DNA of 64,000 nt, from positions 52,475 through 116,474 of the forward strand of contig JACRPL010000012.1 in the NCBI GenBank assembly GCA_016223245.1. Reading direction: 5' to 3'. Positions 50,155 through 59,652 of the stretch are shown piece after piece (within the stretch, counting starts at the first letter, position 1; each line of letters opens with the position of its first letter). Source of the stretch: Candidatus Saganbacteria bacterium. GTDB taxonomy: Bacteria > Margulisbacteria > WOR-1 > XYC2-FULL-46-14 > XYC2-FULL-37-10. The position numbers and the translations under genes are program-made. The notes beneath the pieces are model-generated. The model ran no database searches and had not been told where the DNA came from. It worked only from the letters and a program-made list of their open reading frames with translations.

Positions 50155-51330
50155 TTTAGGCCGCCGAGGAATTAACAGCAACACAAGCGCCGCCGATATT
50201 CCCGCGATCAAAGCCCCATATAAAAATGGGATCTCTGCGCCAAATCGATCCCACAAAAGCCCGGCGATCGCAGAAGTGGGCAAGGCAATAAGACCGATCA
50301 CCATATAATATATGCCGTACGCTGTTCCTCGAAGTTCGGAACTTATATAATCGGCGACCATGGCTCTCGGTGTCATATTTGTTACTGCGCTAACCACTCC
50401 ATATATTGCAAAAAGAAGCCATGCATATATCGGATGATTTAGGACTGCGAAACCAAAAGACATAATAGACGACAATGCAAAGCCGAGGAACAATATGTTT
50501 CTTTTGCCTATTTTATCGGCAAGGACGCCTAGCGGCTGGGACAGAGAGCTATATATAATGTTATATACCAAGTAAATGATAGGTATAAGCGCAGCTATCA
50601 CTCCCATATTGTTAGCCCTCAAAATAAAGAGAGCATAACTAAAGTTTGAGAACTGGAATATTGCTGAAACCAAAAGGAACGAACGAAAACCGGAATCCAG
50701 ATTTTTCCAATTGGTCGGTGTTTCGCTTTTTACAAATTCTTTCGCCTTAACATCTTTAACCATGAAAGAAACGATCAATACGGTAAAGATGCTTGGAATA
50801 AGCGATAGCCAGAATATTGTCCTATATTGGAAAACTATTGATAAGTTGGTATATCTTCCTAATATATATAGAAGGAACGATGCGAGGAGAGTGCCAATAA
50901 CCGCCCCTGTCGTATCCATTCCCTGCTGGAATCCAAACGCGCGCCCTCTTTCGTTTTCTTGCACCGAATCGGCGATCAAGGCATCGCGCGGAGGATTTCG
51001 AAGGCCTTTGCCCACCCTATCGGCAAACCTGACAGCAACAACTTGGTACCAAGTATTGGCGAGCGCAATCAGAGGCTTAACAATTGCCGAGATGGAATAT
51101 CCTACAACAACCAAACCCTTTCTAGCTTGAAGCTTATCGGAAACCCAGCCGGAAACAACTTTCAATATGCTCGCTGTCGATTCGGCGATCCCTTCGATCA
51201 AACCGATCATCGCACGGGAAATACCGATTGCGGAAAGAAATAGCGGGAGCAAAGAAAATATCATTTCAGATGAGATATCGGAAAATAAGCTGGTCATTCC
51301 GATCCAAAATACGTTCTTCTTTTTTTCCAT
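50137..51330 (-). CDS. MFS transporter
   Basis: 397 residues with 12 predicted helices. The loop 2-3 motif is GWVSDKLQARKGLVVVGY, a typical MFS GxxxDrxGrr variant, and LGVLADKIGKRNILFLGFALS repeats it in the second half. RFADRVGKGLRNPPRDALIADS after helix 4 is characteristic of one drug/unknown-substrate subfamily. Substrate unknown. Lies 16 bases after the glycosyltransferase gene on the same strand, at the end of a run of membrane proteins. Confidence 0.85.
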   Translation of the reverse strand: MEKKKNVFWIGMTSLFSDISSEMIFSLLPLFLSAIGISRAMIGLIEGIAESTASILKVVSGWVSDKLQARKGLVVVGYSISAIVKPLIALANTWYQVVAVRFADRVGKGLRNPPRDALIADSVQENERGRAFGFQQGMDTTGAVIGTLLASFLLYILGRYTNLSIVFQYRTIFWLSLIPSIFTVLIVSFMVKDVKAKEFVKSETPTNWKNLDSGFRSFLLVSAIFQFSNFSYALFILRANNMGVIAALIPIIYLVYNIIYSSLSQPLGVLADKIGKRNILFLGFALSSIMSFGFAVLNHPIYAWLLFAIYGVVSAVTNMTPRAMVADYISSELRGTAYGIYYMVIGLIALPTSAIAGLLWDRFGAEIPFLYGALIAGISAALVLLLIPRRPKLTKKI

Positions 51331-51346
51331 ATAGAAAAGGCCTTTC

Positions 51347-52975
51347 TTATTTGATCCTAAAAATTTGCACCCTGAATCCCAATTTGGGAAAATATTTTTC
51401 GCTTACCATGTCAAGATGGCTTGCGTTTTTCTTTATAAAAAGGTTCCAAGGCCCCTCCGCATGCCCTTCAGGATCGTATTTAATATCTTTGCCGTCAATA
51501 AAAGGCGATCCTTTTAACATTTTGATATCGGCTAGATACATGCCGCTTTGAAGTTTTATCTGGCCCAATGAAAATTCGTTAACGACCGGGCCGGGTCTTA
51601 AAGGGGACAGATGCAAATAAAATGCATATGGGCTCAACTCTACAAACGATGTCCCAAAAATAAGAGCTGAATGTGGCGGTGTATTTTTATGAAAAAAGTC
51701 AAGCACTTCGCTCATCCTCTCGCCCTGCACTCTCCTTCCCCCTTCCACCTGCGGCGTAGTTTTGCCCAAATAAAAATCCAGCATAGGCTTCCCATTCGCA
51801 ATAAATGAAATAACAAGGATCATAGTCCCTAAAAATATTATTTGCCGTTTTTTAGCTGGTCCAAATGATGAGGAGAACTGGCCCCATAAGAACACCCAAA
51901 AATACGCGCTCGATAATAATATTATCGGCACGAACGGCAAAATAAAACGGGGCGTTTTTGACCAAATAATAAAAATAGAGATCATTAACGGGACCCATGA
52001 AAAAATTCCCAGCAAAACGGCATTTTTGTCTTTCTTTATCAATAAAAATATGCCAAATATCGCGATCACAGTCATTATCCCGAACAAAGGGAACCAAGTA
52101 TAATTAATGGCCAAAACCTTGAAATAATAGGTAATATTATTGATAAGACCATCGATAGGGAATGCCCCATCTGCGGAATATTTTTTATTCCAATAGATCA
52201 ATCCCCATTTCCGTTCACTTTCGGGCCCGAACAACCACCAGATAGAAATGAGCAATGATGGGATGAAAACAAGCAGGTACTTCATAGCCCAGGCGGAAAT
52301 AGGAAGAGGCTCGCGCTTTTGCGCATCAATGATCGCGGATATAAGATCGTAAACCGACCAACAAATGATGCTTGCTATTATGAACATTGCATAATTATAT
52401 TTTGTCACTATACAGATGCCGGTTAAAATGCCTAGCGGCGCGATCCATGCCCATTTCTTTGTATTTTCAAGTTTCAAGAGACAATAAAAAGCGCCTACCG
52501 TCAAGAAAGCCCCAAGAATCTCGATCATATTGCTCGTTCCAAAAAAGACGATCAAATTTGACGTGACCATCAAGAACCAAGCTAATGCTCCGATCAATTT
52601 GCCTCGGTCAAGGCTTAGCTCCCTCCCTGTCAAATAGACCAGGATCAATATAAGAAAATAGATCGCCAAATTGGCCGCTCCTGCCGTTGCGTAACTCGCG
52701 CCGAAAAAGACAAAAAATATTGCAACTACCCAAGAATGAAAGAATGGCCAATGAGCCTGGTGGTGCGTATCGCGCCAAAAGCCGTCCCAATCGCCGGTCT
52801 CAACATCCCGAGCTATCATTGTGCTAAAAAGCGCATGGTGGGATTGGTCCCAGCTATAAACATCTGCCGGCATCACGACAAAATAAAAAAGAACAAGGCA
52901 GAGAACAAGTGAAAATAGAAAGACCATGATGATATCAATATTTTGTTTAAAGGATCGCTTCAGGCAATCAAGCAT
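51347..52975 (-). CDS. PMT/GT39-like membrane glycosyltransferase
   Basis: 542 residues, about 11 helices. First outer loop VYSWDQSHHALFSTMIARDVETGDW and HQAHWPFFHSWVV holds the expected acidic residue (WDQ) of GT-C enzymes using polyprenyl-phosphate sugars. A soluble C-terminal domain (~420-542) follows. Acceptor unknown. Overlaps the upstream membrane protein gene by 8 bases. Confidence 0.75.
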   Translation of the reverse strand: MLDCLKRSFKQNIDIIMVFLFSLVLCLVLFYFVVMPADVYSWDQSHHALFSTMIARDVETGDWDGFWRDTHHQAHWPFFHSWVVAIFFVFFGASYATAGAANLAIYFLILILVYLTGRELSLDRGKLIGALAWFLMVTSNLIVFFGTSNMIEILGAFLTVGAFYCLLKLENTKKWAWIAPLGILTGICIVTKYNYAMFIIASIICWSVYDLISAIIDAQKREPLPISAWAMKYLLVFIPSLLISIWWLFGPESERKWGLIYWNKKYSADGAFPIDGLINNITYYFKVLAINYTWFPLFGIMTVIAIFGIFLLIKKDKNAVLLGIFSWVPLMISIFIIWSKTPRFILPFVPIILLSSAYFWVFLWGQFSSSFGPAKKRQIIFLGTMILVISFIANGKPMLDFYLGKTTPQVEGGRRVQGERMSEVLDFFHKNTPPHSALIFGTSFVELSPYAFYLHLSPLRPGPVVNEFSLGQIKLQSGMYLADIKMLKGSPFIDGKDIKYDPEGHAEGPWNLFIKKNASHLDMVSEKYFPKLGFRVQIFRIK

Positions 52976-54371
52976 ATTTATTCCTCCTCCGTTTTTTCCA
53001 TTGCGAGTCGACCGCGCTTTTTTTGCGAAATAAAGGCTTAAGGTCGGGATCCATAAGATAGCCGATAAGCAGCATCACTTGAGGAATAAATTGTAAAATA
53101 TTCCTTACGGCCGGAGTTACAAAGAAAAGCATATCGTATATTGGTTGTGCGATGACGAAGTAATAGGACATATAGCCGAAAAGGTTGAGCAATATGAGCG
53201 ATAAAAGGCTCATATTAAAGTTCTGCGCGAGCTTTTTATAATTGAAGATAATAAGGAGCAGCAGGATGACCCAGATTATATTCCAATTGCTTCGGGAAAA
53301 CAGGTAGTCCCCGAATACAACAACCAAAGCGGGAACCCTTGAAAAATCCATTTGGGCATTAAGCGAGAGCGAGTGGACGGAAGACGCGCCATGGCGAGAA
53401 AAAAATACTGCGTAAAACAAGTAAAACGCGCCGATCAAAACCGTTATCATGCTGATTTTTTTCAACAGCTTGAGCTTCCCAAAAGAAGCCATCCTGCCGC
53501 TGAAAAGAGCTGCAATAAAAACAATAAAAGTCGTAGCAATAAAGAAAATGCCTTCGCTCTTTATTGCTATAAGCGACAGAAGAAAAAACATCGACAGCAA
53601 AAGGAAGCGTAATTGCAATCGGTTGAACCACAATAAAAGCAAGGATATCGCCGCAAAATAATATACGGCCATTGGAAAATCCGAATAAGCGGTCGTCGCA
53701 TGATATGCTAAAAATGGAAGGCTGCCCAACGCGAAAGTTGCGAACAATGAAAGCGGCCTATTTTGCGCGCGGCGGAGCGCGAAGTAAAACAAGATCAATA
53801 AGCAAACAAAATAGATCGGATACAATACTTTTCCTAGAATTTCATTCCAATTGTTAATGGAAATAAACACCCATGTTTGGTTGAGGCAATTATAAAGCGG
53901 ATGGTCTGTCTGGCTGGCGCTAGCTACAATAGCGGTTTTTTCAAGGAAAAACATTTTTGCCCGCCAGGAATAAATGGCAAAAGCGTCGCAGGCGACTACG
54001 GGTTTTATCAAAGTTGAAACAAAAACAAAGATAATTTGAATAAAAATGAAGCCGACCAATGTTTTTTCGATATTGTTGAACTTTTCACATGAGAAATTAA
54101 GCGATAAGACCTTGTTCTTATAAAGAATATATAATCCGTAAACGATCAACGGCAGCCATGGCAGAGAAAGGCCGACAATAGAAAATTTTATATTCAATCT
54201 TGAAAATAATAACATCTCCAAGACCAAAAGCATCATCCCTGATAAAAAACCAAATGCGCATATTTCAAGCATTTGCATATCGTCTTTTTTCTTCAGGAAC
54301 AAGCCCGCAAAACATGCCCCCAATATAAGAGGGAAAAGAACAGCGTATGCAAACATTAACCAAGCAATCAT
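52968..54371 (-). CDS. Polytopic membrane protein, GT-C-like
   Basis: 467 residues, roughly 11-12 helices. The long first outer loop has VACDAFAIYSWRAKMFFLEK and DHPLYNCLNQTW, resembling the acidic loop of GT-C glycosyltransferases, but no firm family match. A basic tail (KRRRNKYA) ends the protein. Between two membrane protein genes on the same strand; a polyprenyl-linked sugar role is inferred from neighbours. Confidence 0.6.
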   Translation of the reverse strand: MIAWLMFAYAVLFPLILGACFAGLFLKKKDDMQMLEICAFGFLSGMMLLVLEMLLFSRLNIKFSIVGLSLPWLPLIVYGLYILYKNKVLSLNFSCEKFNNIEKTLVGFIFIQIIFVFVSTLIKPVVACDAFAIYSWRAKMFFLEKTAIVASASQTDHPLYNCLNQTWVFISINNWNEILGKVLYPIYFVCLLILFYFALRRAQNRPLSLFATFALGSLPFLAYHATTAYSDFPMAVYYFAAISLLLLWFNRLQLRFLLLSMFFLLSLIAIKSEGIFFIATTFIVFIAALFSGRMASFGKLKLLKKISMITVLIGAFYLFYAVFFSRHGASSVHSLSLNAQMDFSRVPALVVVFGDYLFSRSNWNIIWVILLLLIIFNYKKLAQNFNMSLLSLILLNLFGYMSYYFVIAQPIYDMLFFVTPAVRNILQFIPQVMLLIGYLMDPDLKPLFRKKSAVDSQWKKRRRNKYA

Positions 54372-54381
54372 TGTTCTATTA

Positions 54382-55410
54382 TCACTTTCTCCTTAAAATA
54401 TAGGCTTGATCCGACTGCTTCTTGAACAGATAGTAATCCTTGAGATAATTGAGCACTTGGCCCAAATCTTTTTGATAATGAAAAACTAATATGTAATCGG
54501 CCGGCTTTAAATAAAAATTCAAGGGATAAAGATAATAACTGGCGATTTCACTGCCGTAAGCTTGGCTTGATTGCAGCATTTCAACTTTTGCCCTTTGCGG
54601 AACGTTTGCTTTTATAAATGACAAAAAGCCATAAAATTCTTTGCCGACAAAAGCCGCTTGCTTCTCCTCAAGGGATCTGAAGCCAAAGATCCTGAAATCG
54701 CCTTTAAGCTGAAGCCATTGGTTGTTTAGGCTCCAAATGGAGATGAGACCCAAGAAACCAACGCAAGCAAAAATGGCCGCTTGCCTGAAAATTTTCAACG
54801 AATATGCCAGATCTTTGCTAATGATAAAATGGCAAAGAAAAGCTGAAAAGCCGACCAATAAGATCGAAAAATAGATATAATAATTGATCGGTATCCCAAA
54901 AATATAATTTGCCTGCATATTATTGATCGAAGGCCCCTCGATCAAGCGTCCCCGCGGTCCCCACAATTCCCGCCAGCCCGAACTGATATTTGAACTTATG
55001 CTCGCGGCTGCGGCATTTGATTGCGCAACCGTAAATCCGTCCAACCCATTTTCGGGAAAGACTACAAGTTGGCCAACCAAACCCGCCCAATATTTATTTT
55101 GGGAACGCAAATTGAATGTATATTCCTTAAAAGCAACTGACCTGTCTATAAAGAACCAAATGCTTTTTTGCTGGTTGAAATTCGGATCGAAGTCCGTGGC
55201 CCAGAAAAGCCGGGCCGTCCCGCTTTTTTCCGACTTTATCCGCAAATTTACTGTATCATATTCCCCTGCATATATTGAAATCTCCGGCTGACCGGCAAAA
55301 TATGGCGTATTCGGCTGTTGGATGAATTTGATCTGGATCTGATCCTGTCCAAATACGGGGCATACGGCACAAACCAAAGCCGTAAGAAGTAAAAGACCGC
55401 GCTTGAGCAT
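54382..55410 (-). CDS. Secreted/membrane-anchored unknown protein
   Basis: 342 residues. Signal peptide (MLKRGLLLLTALVCAVCPVFG), an Ig-like extracytoplasmic domain (~25-160, IYAGEYDTVNLRIKSEKSG), two helices (~172-225), and a C-terminal soluble domain (~230-342). This arrangement appears in proteins next to membrane glycosyltransferases, but I do not recognise the family. First gene of the leftward cluster; TATAAT lies 10 bases before its ATG. Confidence 0.65.
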   Translation of the reverse strand: MLKRGLLLLTALVCAVCPVFGQDQIQIKFIQQPNTPYFAGQPEISIYAGEYDTVNLRIKSEKSGTARLFWATDFDPNFNQQKSIWFFIDRSVAFKEYTFNLRSQNKYWAGLVGQLVVFPENGLDGFTVAQSNAAAASISSNISSGWRELWGPRGRLIEGPSINNMQANYIFGIPINYYIYFSILLVGFSAFLCHFIISKDLAYSLKIFRQAAIFACVGFLGLISIWSLNNQWLQLKGDFRIFGFRSLEEKQAAFVGKEFYGFLSFIKANVPQRAKVEMLQSSQAYGSEIASYYLYPLNFYLKPADYILVFHYQKDLGQVLNYLKDYYLFKKQSDQAYILRRK

Positions 55411-55420
55411 AATTGTGCCA

Positions 55421-55464
55421 ATTATAGCATACGATAATAATTACATCCTAAAATCTGTTATAAT
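55421..55464. promoter_or_regulatory. Divergent -10 boxes
   Basis: Minus strand TATAAT (55426-55421) for the unknown gene starting at 55410; plus strand TATAAT (55459-55464) for the GT2 gene at 55490. -35 boxes are weak for both. Confidence 0.5.
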
Positions 55465-55489
55465 ACATAATGAAAAATGGAGAGGAATA

Positions 55490-56611
55490 ATGGAAATATC
55501 TGTAGTCATGCCATGTTTGAACGAAGAAAAAACGATCGGCGAATGTATTGATAAGGCTATGGTCGCATTGAATAGATTAGGCGTTCCATCCGAAATAGTT
55601 ATCTCGGATAATGGATCAACGGACAGGTCTGCACAGATCGCGTTGAAAAAGGGAGCCCGCGTCGTAAGAAGCGAACAAAAAGGATATGGATCGGCATATC
55701 TAACAGGTTTCGAAAATGCGAAAGGCAATATCATGATTATGGGCGACTCTGATAACACCTATGATTTTACCCAAATAGGCCAGCTGATCGCTCCCCTAAA
55801 AAATGGTTATGACTTTGTGATCGGTTCAAGATTAAGAGGGAATATTAAAAAGGGAGCAATGCCTTGGCTTCATCGCTATTTTGGAACGCCCCTGCTCTCT
55901 TGGATGCTGAACCTTGTCGCAGGGACAAAAATATCCGACGTCAATTGCGGCATGCGCGCTTTTACAAAAGAAGCATATAAGAAAATGCATTTAAGGGCTG
56001 CGGGAATGGAATTTGCGTCCGAAATGGTCATCAACGCGGCCCGCGCAAAGCTGAAATTCGCGGAAGTCCCTATTTCTTACGATCGAAGAGAAGGGGAATC
56101 AAAGTTGAGAACCTTCTCCGATGGCTGGAGGCATCTTCGCTTCATGCTGATCTATAGCCCGAATTATTTATTTCTGGGGCCAGGTCTTTTCATTTTTATC
56201 TTAGGCCTTGCCCTATTGCTGTCATTGCTTCAGGGGCCAATAAATATCCTTGGATATTCGTTTGATTACCATTTTTCAATATTAGGCGCAATGCTTGCTA
56301 TCCTTGGATACCAAATAATCAGCTTGGGTATGTACGCGAAGATCTATGCGCTTTCCGAGCAATTTGAAGAAAATGACCTTATGTTGGCATCATTTTTAAG
56401 GTTTTTTAACTTGGAAAAGGGGTTGGCTATAGGCGCAATTGTTTTATTGATAGGTCTTGGCATGAACTTTTATTTGGTTTACGAATGGTTATCGGGACGC
56501 TTAATACAAGAGGTCCGTTTTGCTTTAGTTGCCCTGACTTTTACAGTGATCGGAGTACAAACGATATTTTCATCTTTTTTCTTCAGCATATTAGGGATCA
56601 AGAAAAAATAA
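55490..56611 (+). CDS. GT2 glycosyltransferase with C-terminal membrane helices
   Basis: 373 residues from ATG 55490 (GAGAGG ahead; the frame open from 55403 is upstream of the promoter). VVMPCLNEEKTIGECIDKA, SDNGSTDRS and MGDSDNTYDF (DxD) mark a polyprenyl-phosphate glycosyltransferase of the DPM1/GtrB type; VNCGMRAFTKEAY is also typical. Four helices at ~225-370. Likely makes a polyprenyl-P-sugar used by the neighbouring GT-C enzymes (inference). Five bases before the next GT2. Confidence 0.85.
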   Translation: MEISVVMPCLNEEKTIGECIDKAMVALNRLGVPSEIVISDNGSTDRSAQIALKKGARVVRSEQKGYGSAYLTGFENAKGNIMIMGDSDNTYDFTQIGQLIAPLKNGYDFVIGSRLRGNIKKGAMPWLHRYFGTPLLSWMLNLVAGTKISDVNCGMRAFTKEAYKKMHLRAAGMEFASEMVINAARAKLKFAEVPISYDRREGESKLRTFSDGWRHLRFMLIYSPNYLFLGPGLFIFILGLALLLSLLQGPINILGYSFDYHFSILGAMLAILGYQIISLGMYAKIYALSEQFEENDLMLASFLRFFNLEKGLAIGAIVLLIGLGMNFYLVYEWLSGRLIQEVRFALVALTFTVIGVQTIFSSFFFSILGIKKK

Positions 56612-56616
56612 GCCCG

Positions 56617-57594
56617 ATGGACACAACCCCATTTATTTCCATAATCATCCCTGTAAGAAATGGAGAGAGATTATTGGCAAATTGCCTTGAAAGCCTAAAA
56701 CTGCAAAGTTATCCCCATGATCGATTCGAAATCATAATATCCGATGGAATGTCATCGGATGACACGATAAAAATCGCTGAAAAATATGGCGCGAAAGTTG
56801 TTAGAAATCCCAAACTTACGGTTGGGCCGGGACGAAACGAGGGATATAAATTATCTCGCGGGGATCTTATCGCTTTTTCCGATGATGATTGCGTAATGGA
56901 TAAAGATTGGCTGTTAAATAGCGTAAAATATTTTAAAGATGAACGGGTCGGCGGTTTGAGCGGGCCAACTATTACACAAAATGACGGTTCGCCTTTAGGA
57001 GAAGCTATTGGGCTCATATATGATCTGGCGGCATCATCAGGAAAGTCAGCTCATCGAAGTGAAAACAATAAGGTTTCCGAAGTTGCGGATATCCCCGGTT
57101 GTAATGCCATATACCGGAGGACAGTAATTGAAGAAGTTTTTCCGATAGATGAAACCCTCATCACCGCGGAGGACGTCGAAATGAACAGGCTTATTAGGCT
57201 TGAAGGACATAAATTACTCTATGTTCCTGATGTAAAACTTTGGCACAATCGTCGGCAAAATCTAATGGGATTTTATAAACAAATGTACCGTTTTGCGATC
57301 GGGAGGCTCCAGGTCGGCCGAAAAGACCTCAAAATGCTGACTCCTACGCATATATTGGCCGGAATAACACTGCCAGTTATCATCTTGTTATTACTTGCAT
57401 TATATTTCTCGAATAATATTAGGACTATTTATTATTTTTCATGGGGGATCCCCTTTCTAGCCATAATTGCGGCAGTTTTCGCTTTTTTCAAAACCGGGGC
57501 AATTAAGCCGGCGATAGTCTTTCCGTTTGTTGTAATAACTTTTATCGTAGCTTGGTCGCTTGGTTTTATGAGGGAGTTGTTTTTTCCTATATGA
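56617..57594 (+). CDS. GT2 family glycosyltransferase
   Basis: 325 residues from ATG 56617; the frame open from 56485 overlaps the previous gene. SIIIPVRNGERLLANCLESL, ISDGMSSDDT, FSDDDCVMDKDW (DxD) and TAEDVEMNRLIRLEGHKL (ED) mark a GT-A inverting enzyme; two or three C-terminal helices (~265-320). Acceptor unknown. Overlaps the radical SAM gene by 4 bases (ATGA). Confidence 0.82.
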   Translation: MDTTPFISIIIPVRNGERLLANCLESLKLQSYPHDRFEIIISDGMSSDDTIKIAEKYGAKVVRNPKLTVGPGRNEGYKLSRGDLIAFSDDDCVMDKDWLLNSVKYFKDERVGGLSGPTITQNDGSPLGEAIGLIYDLAASSGKSAHRSENNKVSEVADIPGCNAIYRRTVIEEVFPIDETLITAEDVEMNRLIRLEGHKLLYVPDVKLWHNRRQNLMGFYKQMYRFAIGRLQVGRKDLKMLTPTHILAGITLPVIILLLLALYFSNNIRTIYYFSWGIPFLAIIAAVFAFFKTGAIKPAIVFPFVVITFIVAWSLGFMRELFFPI

Positions 57595-59651
57595 ACAAAC
57601 AAAAAGTATTGCTTGTTCAGCCTAATTATCAACTGAAGAAAGATGCAGTGATCTGGGGAATGAATCCTCCCCTCAATTTGGCGTACATTGCCGCTGTTCT
57701 TGAAAGATCCGGCGTTCAAGTCGAGATATTGGACGCAAATGTCTTAAGGTTGTCGCCCAAGCAGGTAGCCGATTATGCATCGGACAAGAAATTCAATATT
57801 TTAGGGATAAGCATTTTAACCCCGGCGCACACCTATTGTATTCAAGTCGCAAAGCTTTTGCCAAAAGATATTATTTCCGTAGCTGGAGGGCCTCATTCGG
57901 CAGGGATGTCAGAAGAACTCCTAAAAGAAGGGTTCGACCTCGTTGTTAGGGGCGAAGGCGAATATACGATGCTGGATATCGCATTGGGAAAAGATGTAAA
58001 AGAGATCAAAGGCTTATCTTACATAAAAGATAATATTGTAATACACAACGAGAAAAGGCCTCCGCTTAACCCCGACGACCTGCCCTTTCCGGCTCGCCAC
58101 CTTCTGATAAATAATGGGGTCGACAGGCCATACGCTTCTGAAGGGACCCGCTTCTTTCCATGGTCTCCTATCTTTACTGCGCGAGGCTGTCCCTACAATT
58201 GTTATTATTGCAATAAACTGACGTATGGCGCTTGTTTTGCCGCAAGGACGCCCGAAAACGTTGTAGCGGAAATGATCGAATTGGTTTCAAAATATAATGT
58301 AAAAGAGATCGATTTCTACGACGACTGTTTCAATTTTGACATGAAACGCGCCGAAAATATCCTCGACCTGATCATTTCGAAGAAAATTAAAATATACCTT
58401 AGATTTTCCAACGGGCTGCGAGCGGATAAAATAAGCGAAAATCTACTGGTAAAAATGAAAAAGGCCGGCTGTGATTATCTTGCCTACGGAATCGAATCCG
58501 GAAGCCAAGAAGTTCTAGATAAAATACCAAAAGCCATAAAGCTTGATACGATAAGAAAAGCCGTTGCCCTCACAAAAAAACAGGGAATAACAACCATTGG
58601 GTTCTTCATGCTGGGGCTTATTGGCGATACCGAAGAAACAATGCAAAAAACAATAGATTTCGCAAAGGAACTTGATCTTGACGGAGCATTGTTTAATATA
58701 GCCGTCCCATATCCCGTGACAAAAATGTGGGATATGATCGAGAAAAACGGCAGACTATTGATATCAGGCTATGAAGATTATTGCCACACCAGTGGTAAAA
58801 TGGTTTACGAATATCCAGGGACTGCAACGCCTGATGTCGTTGAAAGAATGTTTAAAAAGGCAAATAGGGAATTTTATTTTAGGCCTAAATATATATTAAA
58901 GCAGCTTCCAAAATTATTAAGGCCCAGCCAAATACCGATGCTGCTCAAGGGATTAAAAAGGATCATGTTCTTGCAAAGACAGGAGAAATGCGAAAAAAAC
59001 GGCGCAATGAAAAATGAAACCAAAAAGTTATATGAAAACTGGGATAATTTCTGGTCAAAAAAAGAAGGGCCCACCCGTATAGGGCAATTTTTGATGAACC
59101 TCTCAATTGACGCCGTAAAAAAGACTTTGGACCGGAATTCGGACAATATCAAACATGATGCCAAGATCCTGGATATCGGATGCGGAAGCGGAAGGACGCT
59201 TAATATTTTCAGAAGATGGGGATATTCAAATATTATCGGCATCGACAACTCGGTAGAGAGCGTCAAGCGCTGCATTGACTATGGATTTGAAAAAGACAAA
59301 GATGTATTTGTTATGGATGGCACGCACACTTCATTCAAAGACAATGAGTTTGAAGTGGTATTCTCCGAAGGGATCTTGGAGCATTTTCTTGACTTTTCTG
59401 GTTTTGCAAAAGAAATGGCGAGGATCAGCTCAAAATACATATTGCTTATCCAGCCGAACCATTTTTCTTTTTTTGGCAAGACCATCAATTTCCTGTCCGA
59501 CCATTTAAGGCAGAATGTTAAAGAATATAGTTATAAGATCGATGATTTCATCTTGGCCTTCCAAAAGAACGGATACAAATTAAAAGAAAAACGAGACACT
59601 CCTCTTGCGGACTTTTGGATCTTATTATTCGAAAAAGAAAAGGGGAAATAG
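57591..59651 (+). CDS. B12-type radical SAM protein fused to methyltransferase
   Basis: 686 residues from ATG 57591. Residues ~1-140 are a cobalamin-binding-like domain (QVEILDANVLRL; VAGGPHSA); C200, C204, C207 (GCPYNCYYC) bind the radical SAM [4Fe-4S] cluster in a barrel to ~400. From ~473 (internal ATG at 59007) a class I methyltransferase follows: AKILDIGCGSGRTLNIF, NIIGIDNSVES, VVFSEGILEHFLD. Related radical SAM proteins methylate lipids or sugars. The join (residues ~460-472, RQEKCEKNGA) looks like a recent gene fusion. Substrate unknown; acts with the adjacent glycosyltransferases by position only. Confidence 0.8.
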   Translation: MNKQKVLLVQPNYQLKKDAVIWGMNPPLNLAYIAAVLERSGVQVEILDANVLRLSPKQVADYASDKKFNILGISILTPAHTYCIQVAKLLPKDIISVAGGPHSAGMSEELLKEGFDLVVRGEGEYTMLDIALGKDVKEIKGLSYIKDNIVIHNEKRPPLNPDDLPFPARHLLINNGVDRPYASEGTRFFPWSPIFTARGCPYNCYYCNKLTYGACFAARTPENVVAEMIELVSKYNVKEIDFYDDCFNFDMKRAENILDLIISKKIKIYLRFSNGLRADKISENLLVKMKKAGCDYLAYGIESGSQEVLDKIPKAIKLDTIRKAVALTKKQGITTIGFFMLGLIGDTEETMQKTIDFAKELDLDGALFNIAVPYPVTKMWDMIEKNGRLLISGYEDYCHTSGKMVYEYPGTATPDVVERMFKKANREFYFRPKYILKQLPKLLRPSQIPMLLKGLKRIMFLQRQEKCEKNGAMKNETKKLYENWDNFWSKKEGPTRIGQFLMNLSIDAVKKTLDRNSDNIKHDAKILDIGCGSGRTLNIFRRWGYSNIIGIDNSVESVKRCIDYGFEKDKDVFVMDGTHTSFKDNEFEVVFSEGILEHFLDFSGFAKEMARISSKYILLIQPNHFSFFGKTINFLSDHLRQNVKEYSYKIDDFILAFQKNGYKLKEKRDTPLADFWILLFEKEKGK

Positions 59652-59652
59652 A

